Shown here: positions 13,610-24,900 of the stretch, one piece after another
How positions within the stretch are numbered: the stretch's first letter is position 1
How the letters are laid out: each line of letters starts with the position of its first letter
NCBI RefSeq assembly: GCF_964340395.1
Contig: NC_135555.1
Span: 19,247,615 to 19,311,614 of the forward strand
DNA from: Glandiceps talaboti
Lineage: Eukaryota; Hemichordata; Enteropneusta; Spengelidae
Direction of reading: 5' to 3'
DNA: 64,000 bases
The notes under the pieces: generated by a model
The model's input: the letters and a program-made list of their open reading frames with translations, nothing else
What the model was told of the DNA's origin: nothing
The model's database searches: none
Position numbers and translations under genes: made by a program

Positions 13610-13669
13610 CTTTCTGAGTGATCCTCCTTTGCTTTTGGTATCGACGCCGTTCGCAATCACCTCCGTCAT
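13610..13669 (-). CDS. Possible first coding exon of an unidentified minus-strand gene
   Basis: ATG at 13669 opens a 20-codon exon (MTEVIANGVDTKSKGGSLRK) ending exactly before a strong donor, GTGAGT (13609-13604). The exon is phase 0. It lies 512 bp from the oppositely oriented RAB5IF start, in a CpG-richer stretch, as expected for a head-to-head pair sharing a promoter. A tiny upstream ATG reading M-K-L-stop overlaps the start. I found no downstream exon to the left and recognise no family, so this is a candidate only. Confidence 0.35.
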
Positions 13670-14181
13670 AGTTTCATGTTATAACAAACACCTCCCCTTA
13701 TATAACCAAGCGAAGGAAACCTATCAAATCGTCTGTGCTGATGTGTTACCTGGTTCAAAGTTTTTACTCCACTGTATGTGTGTCAACAAATCCTGCGCGC
13801 TGCGCTGATACGAAAACGCCCTGAGACTAATCTTGTGACGTCAGCATAGCGGGGTCACCGTCAACCTCGTACAAGAGAGATTTCTTATTACGAATGTTAT
13901 CATTATACTTCTAATTTAAATAATATTTTACTTTTGACATATTTCAAAACTATTTGATAATATTACTACAAGTATATATATATTTTTGGAAACTACTGTC
14001 TACAAAATATAATACCATAATTATTTTATTCTGGCAAGAGGATAATGAATATCACCACCAACGCTGACCTTTTCCGGAAGAAGCCCTTTTTGTTGAGAAT
14101 CACACATTGTCCATGCGGCATGATTTTGTCGTGACATTCCCTGCTCTACGAAATTTATCGAGTTGATGAGTTTTTATAAAG
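13670..14181. promoter_or_regulatory. Probable RAB5IF promoter, possibly bidirectional
   Basis: The interval between the candidate minus-strand exon and the RAB5IF ATG is richer in CpG than its surroundings. It carries a perfect CRE palindrome, TGACGTCA, at 13836-13843. No TATA box is evident at a suitable place. Promoter function is inferred from position. Confidence 0.45.
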
Positions 14182-17100
14182 ATGTCAGGAGTAAGGAAGA
14201 GGAAGGTGGAAGCCGATGCTGTTACAGTTTCATCAAAATCGACCGTCTGGAAGAGAGCCTTTTCATCGCAATCAGAATGGCCTGATAAAGTATGTCTGTG
14301 CATGGAAGTATCTGTGTAATATACTGGAATAATCCCATTCCATAGGTCGATGATACGATACATATTTCGTATTTTTACTTCAAATTGTATATTTTCGAAA
14401 ATGCATTTTATGGTAACTTTTACAAGGTAATGCCCCAACGCCCTCTCTTTGTAAGTCCTGTGACTATGTATTTGAAAAAAACCCCTACACATTGAAGAAA
14501 ATCCAATTTTGATGATAATTGTTGTGCCATTTATGATTTTAGGAATTGGTCAGTATATGTACTTTACACCCTAAAAATAGGATGTCAAATTATTTTATAT
14601 TAAAGAATGGTTTTAGAGATGTGAATGTTGATACCTTTCAACATTTGGTACTATGTTATGTAGACAACCTATCGATTGACATATTTATTTTGATATTATT
14701 ACAAGTAATTAGTATCATTTGAAATAATCCGAATAGATATTGGAAAAATAAGATTAAAAACATGCCAACTGTATACCATTTAAAAGAAAAAAGATCTGTG
14801 TATGCTTATTTTTTTAAATTTACTTTTTAATGTTATATTGTTATTACCATGTAATTCTATTGTCTTGTGTAGGATGAATTCTTAGATGTGATATACTGGA
14901 TGAAACAGATTATATCAATTGTTCTTGGAGCAGTATGGGGATTTATTCCTCTTACAGGTATCATAGGATTGGGATTGTAAGTATACATATTGATGGAATT
15001 ATAGCCAACTTTGTGAACTTTTGTATCTGGTTTGACATTGTAATTTGCCAAAAAAGCCAGTATGTTATGTTAGATAGCCATGTCTCTGGACTAAAATTAT
15101 ATTATACTAGGGGTAGATAAGATGTAGACTCTCTCACCAGTCATCAGGAGCATCGCTGTTAGCTGTTTTTTATGTACCAGTATCTACTGAATAATTGTAC
15201 TAGAATATCCTTGTACTGTGGGCCCTCATCGACTACATAGGGCTAATCATTTGTTGACATGTTACTGTGACGGCTGTGTTATTGTATCACAGTGGCACAT
15301 CAACAAATGATTAGCCCTGTGTAGCTGATGAGGGCCCACAGTACAATTATGCAGTAGATATCAGTACATACAAAACAGCCCTTTTAGGGATGCGATGCTC
15401 CGAGGACTGTGAGAGAGTCTAGATAAGGGCAATGAAACTCCTATTAAAATGCATGATGGGATATTAAACAAAGATTTTATAAGATTGTGTGTCAGCATGA
15501 TTATGATTTAATATGCAAAGACTGAACCACAAATTTGAATTTTTCCCAAAAAATTTAATAGTAATTTCTGCCAAATTTATATAATAAATGTGTTTAAATC
15601 ATCAGAAAAAGGTATTTCAGATTTAATTTACATTGTCACCTTAATCCTGATTACTCAATGCAATGCCCAACATTGGACACATTTATCGCATGATGTACAG
15701 TACAGTGCAGATTAAGATCTTTGTTTCATATCCCGAACTCTTATTTATCTATACTTAATTACATGTATATACACGTATGGCTCTAGTACAACTGATATAA
15801 TCTCAACACTTATGTGAGAAATGTCTGCTTTGCAGGCTTATTGCCGCCGTGACCTCTGACCTGTCCAACCCACTTTAGTTTGTTCAACGATATCAGAAAA
15901 GGGAGGTCTAGAATTTTAATTAGAGTACACAATGTTTTATTACATCTTACACAACAACATTTAAATAACCGAACTATAAGTATAGGTTAGAATTTGATAA
16001 GAGAGATCATCATGGATAAATGTGGGTGGAGTGAAGCAGAGCTTAATATTGGTTGATTTGATTATTGACAACGTCAAGATGAATACACAGTCTGTAATGC
16101 ACAATCTGATTAATATTTTTGGTCATAGCATCAAAATGGTCACTTGAGGGCCCATACAATACAGTGATATGAAACAGTGTTACAAACATGCAATGTTAGC
16201 TAGTTGTAAGTGCGTTTGGAAGGGGCTGAGCCTAAGGCATTGTTCTACTGCTTTTGATATTAAGATGTTTTCGTAGAATATGGTAGCAAATGAGCTAGGA
16301 CGATTTCTATTGGTTGATACATTGGGGTCAATTGACTGCTAAATGCTAATAGAGGTGCATCCTAAATTATATGACAGAACCCCATGATGCATGAGTGTAA
16401 GTGTGGCATACTTTGGATATTTGCATGAGTGCTTGCAGTGTTCTCTGTGACCATACTTTCACAAGCATAGTGAGTGGAAAGTACAGCAGAAAACACTACA
16501 AGCACGAGTGCAAATACCCCTGAGTACCCACACTGGAACTCACATGGCATGGGGTTCTGATATTATTACATATGTTTATCTGAAATGGCAAATTTCCGTA
16601 AAAATCATAAAAATTATACTCAATTTCATATTGAGCAGACTATTTGCTTCCTCAGTTGCATGCAGGTATGCAATAATGTTTTCCTTATTACACTGCATTG
16701 CAAATACCACTAGAATGCCCACACAACCATGCAAGTAACCTCAAGTACATATACATTTTATAGTATTAAGGAAAAAATGATAAATTATTTTCATGATTTA
16801 TATTATATCACACTCTGACAGTGACATCTGTATCCTTTGAATTTCCATTGGTGTCTTGATTATTCAAATGGGTTTTATGTATTGCACAAGTCAAACTTTG
16901 AATATCAGTGAGGATAAAGAAACCATGACCTGCATATTTAGGATATTGTCAGTTTTGGAGATAATGGGTTGTTTGTTTGATTTGACTGATACTATAGGTT
17001 TGGTGCAGTCAATGCAGGGGCAACATACGTCTATACAATGTCATTTCAAAGAGTGGATGAAGATGAGTATGGAGGAGTTTGGGAAATCATTAAAGAAGGC

Positions 17101-18446
17101 TTTATGTCATCATTTGCCATGTTTATGGTAAGTTCAGTAGTACGTTCAAAACATTGTGCTGCTAATACTGCTCTCGGGGTTGGGGGGTTGGCATGTGTGT
17201 GTGTGTTGGGAGAGAACCAGTTGGTCATTTCTGCTTCCAGGCCACTGTTGAATAAATTCTCCTCAATATTGCCACGTTTTTCATTTCTTTGAAAGACTGG
17301 AAGCATCAACTACAAGTTCAAGTTCATTTTATTGTTGATAATGAATTACTACACTGCTGGGTTCAAATAAAAGCAATTCTGGCTGTAAATCCAACACACA
17401 CATATTGGTTACAATCATGATGTGACAGTGAACGAGAAACAGCATTGACCTCCAAAAAGTGTGAGCGCTGTCAGTTGCAAACATTTCAAATATTAAGTAT
17501 TATTATTTTATTGGGTAAAGGTTATGAACATGCTGACTTTCATTCTAGACAATTCAGCTCCAAGTTGCTTCATCCCAGCTTTGGGAACCCTTGATAACTT
17601 GGGGGGAGGTGGGTAGGGGGGGGGGGGAAGATCTAATAAAACTTGTCTAAATTTCTGTTCCTTGTACCATAATTTTGGTAGGGAATATTGGTAACAGAGG
17701 CGGGGGGGGGGGGGGGGGGGATGTCGATCTGGTAATATTGTGGAGATTTTCATACTATTTCTTCCATAATTTTGGTGGGGAACAGTGGGAACAGAGGGTA
17801 GGGGTGGGGGAAATCTGGTAAAAGATGTACCTATGGGTTTATTGTTACTCACTTTATACCAACTGGTATCACAGGTATATCACAGGTACGTTTTGTATCA
17901 TGGATATTCGTATATTCTGCAGTATACTTTGAGTATAAACTTACTATACTTAGTAAAGTCAATGATAATGTGACAGAACCCCATGACACGCGAGTGCAAG
18001 TGTGGCGTACTCGGGGTATTTGCACGAGTGCTTGCAGTGTTCTCTGCACCCGTACACGAGTGAAAGTACAGCAGAAAACACTGCAAGCATAAGTGCAAAT
18101 ACCCGAGCACCCACACTGGAACTCACGTGGCATGGGGTTCTGTAATTATTACATAGATATGAAATGGCAAATTTCCATAAAAATCATATGATTACGCAAT
18201 TACGCAAACGATTGCATCCTTATTTGCATATCATTTGCATGCAGGTATGAAATCATGTTTCCGGTATTGCACTGCTGTGCAAATACCACAAGTAGTAATG
18301 CGCACACACCAGTACAAGTTAATCTCTGGTACATAATGTAATCATGTAAAGTATGATAGTTATATGAATTCTAAAGATAATTTCGATATTTTTTGTATTG
18401 ACAGGTAGCATGGATATTTGTATATACTGCAATATACTTTGAGTAA
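14182..18446 (+). CDS. RAB5IF: RAB5IF (Rab5-interacting factor, C20orf24-like)
   Basis: Four coding exons, 14182-14289, 14873-14976, 16998-17127 and 18405-18446, join in frame to 127 residues, about the length of human RAB5IF. All introns are GT-AG (donors GTATGT, GTAAGT, GTAAGT). Diagnostic segments are DEFLDVIYWMKQII in exon 2, DEDEYGGVWEIIKEGFMSSF in exon 3 and WIFVYTAIYFE at the C terminus. The family is a small multi-pass ER membrane protein (PF07019, EMC6-like fold) reported to act in multipass membrane-protein biogenesis and first described as a Rab5 binder. Hydrophobic segments fall at about residues 44-70, 72-86 and 108-125. Intron 3 contains a second copy of the last exon (about 17886-17933). 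The identification rests on remembered family sequence and is firm; the function is family knowledge. Confidence 0.92.
15125..15421. mobile_element. MITE with TA target duplication in RAB5IF intron 2
   Basis: A 297-bp element bounded by TA dinucleotides. Its terminal inverted repeats are GACTCTCTCAC and GTGAGAGAGTC, and there are longer inner inverted arms (CTAATCATTTGTTGA against TCAACAAATGATTAG, and GTACTGTGGGCCCTCATC against its inverse). TA flanks fit the Tc1/mariner group. No ORF. Confidence 0.8.
16376..16755. repeat. Homologous inverted-repeat block, copy 1 (RAB5IF intron 2)
   Basis: Starts AGAACCCCATG and reads to the inverse CATGGGGTTCT at 16558, making a 183-bp palindromic core (arms about 70 bp). 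Similarity with the copy at 17975-18335 continues about 190 bp further right (GAAATGGCAAATTTCC, then TGCATGCAGGTATG, then TGCAAATACCAC). Confidence 0.8.
17886..17933 (+). pseudogene. Duplicated copy of RAB5IF last exon
   Basis: From GTATCATGGATATTC to TACTTTGAG (17895-17933) the DNA matches RAB5IF exon 4 at 35 of 39 bases and translates to VSWIFVYSAVYFE against VAWIFVYTAIYFE. All four changes are conservative or silent. The stop codon is disrupted by a 2-base insertion (GAG TAT AAA). The proper acceptor seems lost, but CACAG at 17881-17885 would splice exon 3 to it in frame. Reading would then continue to a TAA at 18090. Probably a dead tandem exon copy; use as an alternative C-terminal exon cannot be excluded. 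Confidence 0.7.
17975..18335. repeat. Homologous inverted-repeat block, copy 2 (RAB5IF intron 3)
   Basis: Second copy of the 16376-16755 block. The palindromic core 17975-18141 runs from AGAACCCCATGACACG to CACGTGGCATGGGGTTCT and is followed by the same right-hand tail. It sits between the duplicated exon copy and the genuine exon 4. Confidence 0.8.
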
Positions 18447-18980
18447 ACTCTTAAGACTAGACCAGCCTTGTGATCAAGAGACTGTCAACTTCATTGTATC
18501 AAACCACAATCAGACCATAGATTTGTACGCCACACCACACCATTCACTGGAAACTTTATTGTTGTAGCATTCATCCTTGTCCGTAGAATGCACTGTCTAC
18601 ATGCTTGCTGCTTTGTATGTACAACATTCAAATAATTGAAAAAAAACACTTATTTGAGAAATTTTAACACTCTGTCAGAGACTGTCAAAAATCAAAGAAA
18701 TCATCTACTTGCTGCCAAATTTGAAAACAGGCTTCCCAAAAGATGAAATTATGAAAAAAAATTACTGAATTGAAATGTATGTCTTTTGGGCATGTATTGT
18801 ATCTGCATTACAAAAAGAAAGGAAATGTTCATGTTGTATTTGAACTATAGAGGGCGCCATGTCGAGCCAGTAATCATGTTTCACATAAAAATATAGCATA
18901 AATAGCATCTATGTAGCATGTGTTTGTCAGTGTATTTGATTTAATTCATTATACTAGAGAAATATACAAGATGTATTCTC

Positions 18981-18986
18981 AATAAA
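18981..18986 (+). terminator. Likely RAB5IF polyadenylation signal
   Basis: AATAAA lies 535 bp after the RAB5IF stop, giving a 3' UTR of about 550 bp. It is the first canonical hexamer I noticed downstream. Confidence 0.55.
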
Positions 18987-19319
18987 ATACCTACAGCCTT
19001 TTAAAAAAAGAAGACTTTAAAGATCCCTTTACATTGATGTATAAAAACAAGCTCTTGGAGTATATAAAAATAAAATAAAAAATGATTAAAAAGTATAAGT
19101 TTATTGTTCAGTTCTTTATAGACAGTGAGAGGTGCCAGAGTGGACGAATAAAAGGAGTGTACCAAAGTGACATGGTAGAAGTGTGAGAAAGTGTATATGA
19201 GACTAAGTCATTTGTGATATTTATGGAATTGTCATTAATATTAATAGGATATTTGTCAAAACCAAACCAATTCATGATTTTCCCCATGAGAAGTGTACGA
19301 GCCGTTTGAGAGAAAATGA

Positions 19320-19466
19320 CATACATACATATGCACACACACACAAATTACTACATGCAATGTACATACATACGCACACAAATTACTACATACACACGTA
19401 CGTACACACACACACACACATACATACCGTACATACATACATACATACATACATACATACATACAG
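19320..19466. repeat. (CATA)n/(CA)n microsatellite
   Basis: Interrupted ACAC and ACATAC tracts; open frames across it are repeat artefacts. Confidence 0.9.
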
Positions 19467-20344
19467 ACACATAACATAACCTTTCCTTACAGAAGATAAA
19501 AAATGTCAACTAAAATTTATTTCAAATAAGACTTATTTACTAAAACATTCATATATATAGTATATGTAATAATATACATGTAATGTACACCTAGTAATAA
19601 TTTATAAATGTGTTTACGTAAATTATTAATTGCAGTTTTTTGTCTTGTTCCTGAATACTTTTAAGATGTGGTATCCTGATTTTGTTCCAGAGAAAGATTT
19701 AAGACCACTCCAAAGTATTTTTCTGTTCACTGATGTGACACCAAAGTTAAAAACATCTACTCAGAATAACTGTTAACCTCACTGAAGTGTGTCCCCCTCC
19801 CCACCTGAGAGAGACAGACAAAATATTATTATGCTTGTGTCATGTAGTACATTACATATTTGAAATGGATGATAACTTGTGCCCCTGGTGATGTGGATGT
19901 AATCACTGTTGGATATATAATCACTCTGTAATTGTGAAAGACCCCGAAAATGTACCCTGGAAGTCTACACAAATAAAACATTCTTGTCCTTTCAAGAGAC
20001 TGTATTCTCAAAGCATAATCTCCAGGAGATAGATGTTTTCATTTTTCATAAACTATGGGTTCTGGAGAGCCATTTCATGATTTTGCATCACCTACAATTA
20101 CTTGTGATTTCGGCGAAACATCAAGTTGATCCATAGACCTTACACGACAGGGTCTAAGGTTGATCTTGTGTCTTTATAGCGTATCTTTGCTGTGGGCAAT
20201 TGCATGATGGGAGTCAGCAGAAATAATATATTCATCATGTTTACAGGATGAATATTCATGACTCCTGAGTGTTTATTCCCTTGTACAGTGTAAAACATCT
20301 CTCATGAATATTCATGTCTGGGGGTAATTTTTGTATATAAGAAG

Positions 20345-20600
20345 ACACTTGTAGTATTCTATTTACTAAAGCCATACTTTAACCATCTCTTGATATCTGC
20401 AGAACTCAAACCTAGTATTTTCAGGCATAATACGTTCATGTAAATGACTCGATTTGATAATTTAGTATGGATATATTAAAAAGTTGAGGAAAGCACTACC
20501 ATATCATGCCCCCAACTGTGCTAACCGCACCAAGAGATAATTTTAATATTGTCATTTACAATTAATATTATACTTGACTAGTTTACTGAATCAATGTTCA
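20345..20600 (-). repeat. Interspersed repeat family R1 (minus copy)
   Basis: CCCCCAACTGTGCTAAC, an AGATAATTTTAATATTG block and an upstream GAACTCAAACCTAGTATTTT block parallel the copy at 8040-8350. Diverged, boundaries approximate. Confidence 0.5.
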
Positions 20601-21097
20601 TTTTAAGCTGCTACTGGAGCATACATCGTCGCAAACCACGGCCTCTTTTACAGCACCGTCCAGTACTTGCCCTACCAGAGGCGTTATTTCGAAGTTCGCG
20701 TAAGAAATAACAGCTCATATAATTAACATGTAGTGTCTAATTCTAGGCATTTTAACAATTTTTCTTTGAATATATTGTTGGTTGCCTGGTCGAAAAAATA
20801 ACACCTCAGATACAGCCAGTGCACCTTTAAGTAAAAAAGAGTTTGCGACTATATATCCATACTCTCAACCAATCAGGTGTCTATTATCATTTCACATTCC
20901 AGAAGACATATATTAAACAGTTTGGCATGACTCAGAGGAAAAAAGAAAAAACACATTAAAAGTATAAAATCCATACATGTATTAAATATTGAATTTGAAT
21001 AGTAATGGCATATTAAAATGTGTCATAATTAAATATTATTCTCCAATATTTTTCTTGGTTCAGTTGTGGAAAAAAAAAGGAGTGGTCTACATTAAAG

Positions 21098-21437
21098 TGG
21101 CACAAGCTGAGTTTGTAAGTTTTTTAACCAAGTGAACATTCTTCCATAAAACCTTGATTAAACTATAATGTTAATGTCAATGCATGCCTTCTATGACATT
21201 ACAACTGTGTTTTGGCATTGTTAGAACTGTTGATTGGATAGTAGGGATTTGCACAACATTTTTTGATATGTACCATAAATAACATCATCGGATCTTTCAT
21301 AAGTTATATCTTATAACCAGGTGTTTGTTAAGTCAAGTGATAGTTAAGAATGCTTCCGTAAATAGAATACTATGAGTACCTTTTAAATCTGAAGCAAAAA
21401 AATTACATCCCAAAAAATATAAACTTGTGCCCCTTTA
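21098..21437 (+). repeat. Interspersed repeat family R1 (plus copy)
   Basis: About 340 bp matching 32403-32778 throughout, for example AGCTGAGTTTGTAAGTTTTT, TATAATGTTAATGTC, ATTACAACTGTGTT and GTAGGGATTT. Ends with CTTGTGCCCCTTTAAG. No coding; MITE- or SINE-like. Confidence 0.75.
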
Positions 21438-21941
21438 AGGGACCTTGTCATGAATCGATAGATGAGTAGTGACAGAACCCTTAGGTCGTCATGAATATGT
21501 TCCAGCTGAATGAAGTAAAATATTTGGAGAATAACATAATTATACTTCTTGAAGAGTAATCTATGAAAAATCTTGAAAAATAATGGCGATTTTGACTCGT
21601 ATTTCGAGCACTGCAGAACCAATGACATATATGACGTTATGTAGAATGACCGGGGTAAAAAACCCATATTATCTGTTTGAACCAGTTCAACCTTGCTTGT
21701 GTGTCTGGTATAATCCATGGTATTGCATACTTGTATTGGTATTACAGTATAATGCACTATTACAGATGTTTGTATATGTTTTATGCAAATCAGTATTCAC
21801 TGTTATTTGCATAATGTGGCTTTGATGCCAGATGTTTGTACACATTCTTTTCATGCACAGTGGTATAGCGTCATTGATATTTGCATAGGCCTATCATGTC
21901 TGCTATTTGTATTTGTTTATATGCAAATTAGTATTAATTGT

Positions 21942-24900
21942 TTATTCAATGTCTTTGCAGATCTTCAACATCAGAAAGTTGAATTCATCGGGTTTCTCTG
22001 CATACACATGATGACCAGCACCTTGGATAATCTGTTAAATTGAAAAAAAAAAATAATCAAAGAAAGAGCAAGCGTGTCTTTATCGCAATATTGATTAGAC
22101 AAATTATCAATAAAAATAGAACTCTTTTGATTGGTCACAAGCCATAACAATCTGTGTTACGACCACTTTGATTGGTAGCAAACATTGATAATAAGGAATA
22201 ACCATTTTGATTGGTCAGTACGTCTTTTCGGCTTATTGACAAAAACTAGAATTATCTGCACTCATTTGATTAAAACAACTATGTAACAATTATTTTGGTT
22301 GGGCAAGAGCAGCTAAGACCTGTTTTGATTGGTCAGTATTCATTTGGTCACATGATAAACATTTAGGAAGCCTTCTGCAATCTAACATCTGAAAATACAT
22401 AAACAATTATTTTCAACTGGTACAAAACAAATCACTTATCATTTTGTAGAACACACCTGTTATTCATCCAATCACCTGCTCTATCATACACACAATATTT
22501 TGTGTTAACTGTGATCACAGAGTGGATGATACTTTCAAATAACCTACATGGTATTACTATGGAAACCAAGCTATTAACAAACTAGGATGGAGACAAACTA
22601 AAACTATTTTTGTTGCATATGGTAGACTACACAAGTGGGCGATAGAGATGCCTTGGTTATACACAGATATAATCACCCTGTCATCAAGATAGTGTAAATA
22701 GTTAGGTTGAATGAGCAACCACTTTAGGAAAACTTACAGCAGAAACACCACCCTACTGTAAGCATACTTACATCAATGCCCATTGTTAGCCTACATCAAT
22801 ATGTTACAATGATAGTGCAATAGCTTGTGCCAGAGTTTCCTACTCGAAAGTTGACTTGTCACTATCATAAGTCTTTATTAAAAGAAGGAAACTGCAGATA
22901 TGCAATGGAACTTTTGGAAAGGTTCCCATTTCTGGTCAAAACTTTATGATCACAGAGTATATCATAGTTTACTTACATGGACATCAACCTGAGCATCTTT
23001 CCTGAGATATTTGGCACTGTAGCCCATGGAGGAATCCATGTATGAACGTGATCCATACATGAACGTTATCGGGATTTCTGTGGAAATGGACGTCACTCGC
23101 TTTATCATGGGATTCTTGGCCCATCCCCATGGTATCTGCATTGCTTTGAAAGCCACTTCTCCACTGTATAAAAGGAAAACAAATGAACCATGTAATGTGA
23201 ATATAGTCAGTTATAGCCCTGAACTAATTCGGCTCATTTTGCTCAAACAGTTGATGTGTTTAAATGGAATCACATGTCAGTTCTCAGTAGCTACAGGTAC
23301 CTAGGGAATAATTAAAGCATACACAAGTTTATTTTGATGAGAGTAAAAACACCACACTAGCTATAAAGTAGTGCAGCTGAGATGTAAGTACTAGTAATTG
23401 GTAGCAGCTACACACATCAACTGCCTACAATGAATCAACTGAATCTATGAATGTCTTTTGTCAAAATTACTTCTTTACTGATCTGCCAAAATAAAATGGT
23501 GTCCAAAAGTTGCCGTTTTGCTAAAATATTTGTGAGACACAAAACATACGTTCATCAACATTTTTGATAACAGTTGACAATTTTTAACACATTAATTCTT
23601 CATATGAAATTACAATACGAATAATGCAGCAAAAATGCAGGAATCTGGACTGTTCCCCTGCATGGGCAATTTGTCTGAGTGTATACCCAATGTAACGTTT
23701 ACAATGCACCATCCAATTGGGTATTGTGTATCTATGTACATGTATGTTAAAGTGGCCATATAGAAGAGGATTAGGTATTTAGTTTGGATTTTTAATTTAT
23801 AAAACAATTTTACCATGCCTCCTACCGGAGAATTAACATGAAATAACATTGACAAAGTCTATGCTTGAAACTAAATACATTGCAAAATGCTAAAAAAAAA
23901 AATGTGTAAAAAGTTTGTTATTGTACGTACAATAACAAACATTTGACATATTTACTATAATGCTTTTGCAATTTATTGAGTTACAAACAAGGACTTAGCA
24001 CATGTTGTTTCAAACTGATTTTGCAGGTAGGAAGCCATGATAAAATTGTTTTATAAATTAAAAATCAAAAATAAGTACCCAATCCTCATCCATGTGGTCA
24101 CTTTCAAATTTATTTATTTCAAATTTTTGCATGATTTTAGGCCATAAACGATCTTCAAATGAATCTCTTCAATGTTTATGATTTGGAAAGATGGGGTTTA
24201 TGGTGTTTTTTTCCATGGAAATTTATAATTTGTAAAGGAAACTATACCGAGGTGAGTTTAGTGTCGAATTGTATATCCTACTAATACCACAACTCTTTTT
24301 GTGGTGATGACTTGATGATATTCATTGTACAACTGCATCCGTATATCCCCATATCTTATTTTCACATATACACCAGCATTCACACTCAACCCAGGTTACA
24401 TTGATCAATTGTCAGGGCCAATATTAGTCTAGTTCCCATATGGTATCATTACGATTCACACCACCACTCACATGGTTTAGTTAGAAACTACGTTGGCATC
24501 TAGACTAGTGTAGTAAAGTGGCATCAAAAGCTAAAACGCCTTACCTCGGTTTTTGCGCATTGCAATGGTAAATGTAATTAAATATGGTATCATCCTCAAA
24601 TAAAACAAACTTTTTCTGAAAATCTGGTCTGAACCTTTGAACAAGACTTGGACCTGTGAATTATAAAGAAAATAAATATGTGAATTATATAACATAATTG
24701 GATAAATATGTATGTATAATATCAAAGATTTACTCTATTTCATATCATTCTATTTAAACCTGCACTTAGCTGCAACTGGGATATATATTTTTTTTATCAA
24801 ATAACCAAAGATATATTCACTAAACATTATCAATTACTTATAAAAAGACATTGTATCTGCTAACTAGTGGTCAATATTATCTGTAGGTAGTGTAGTGACA

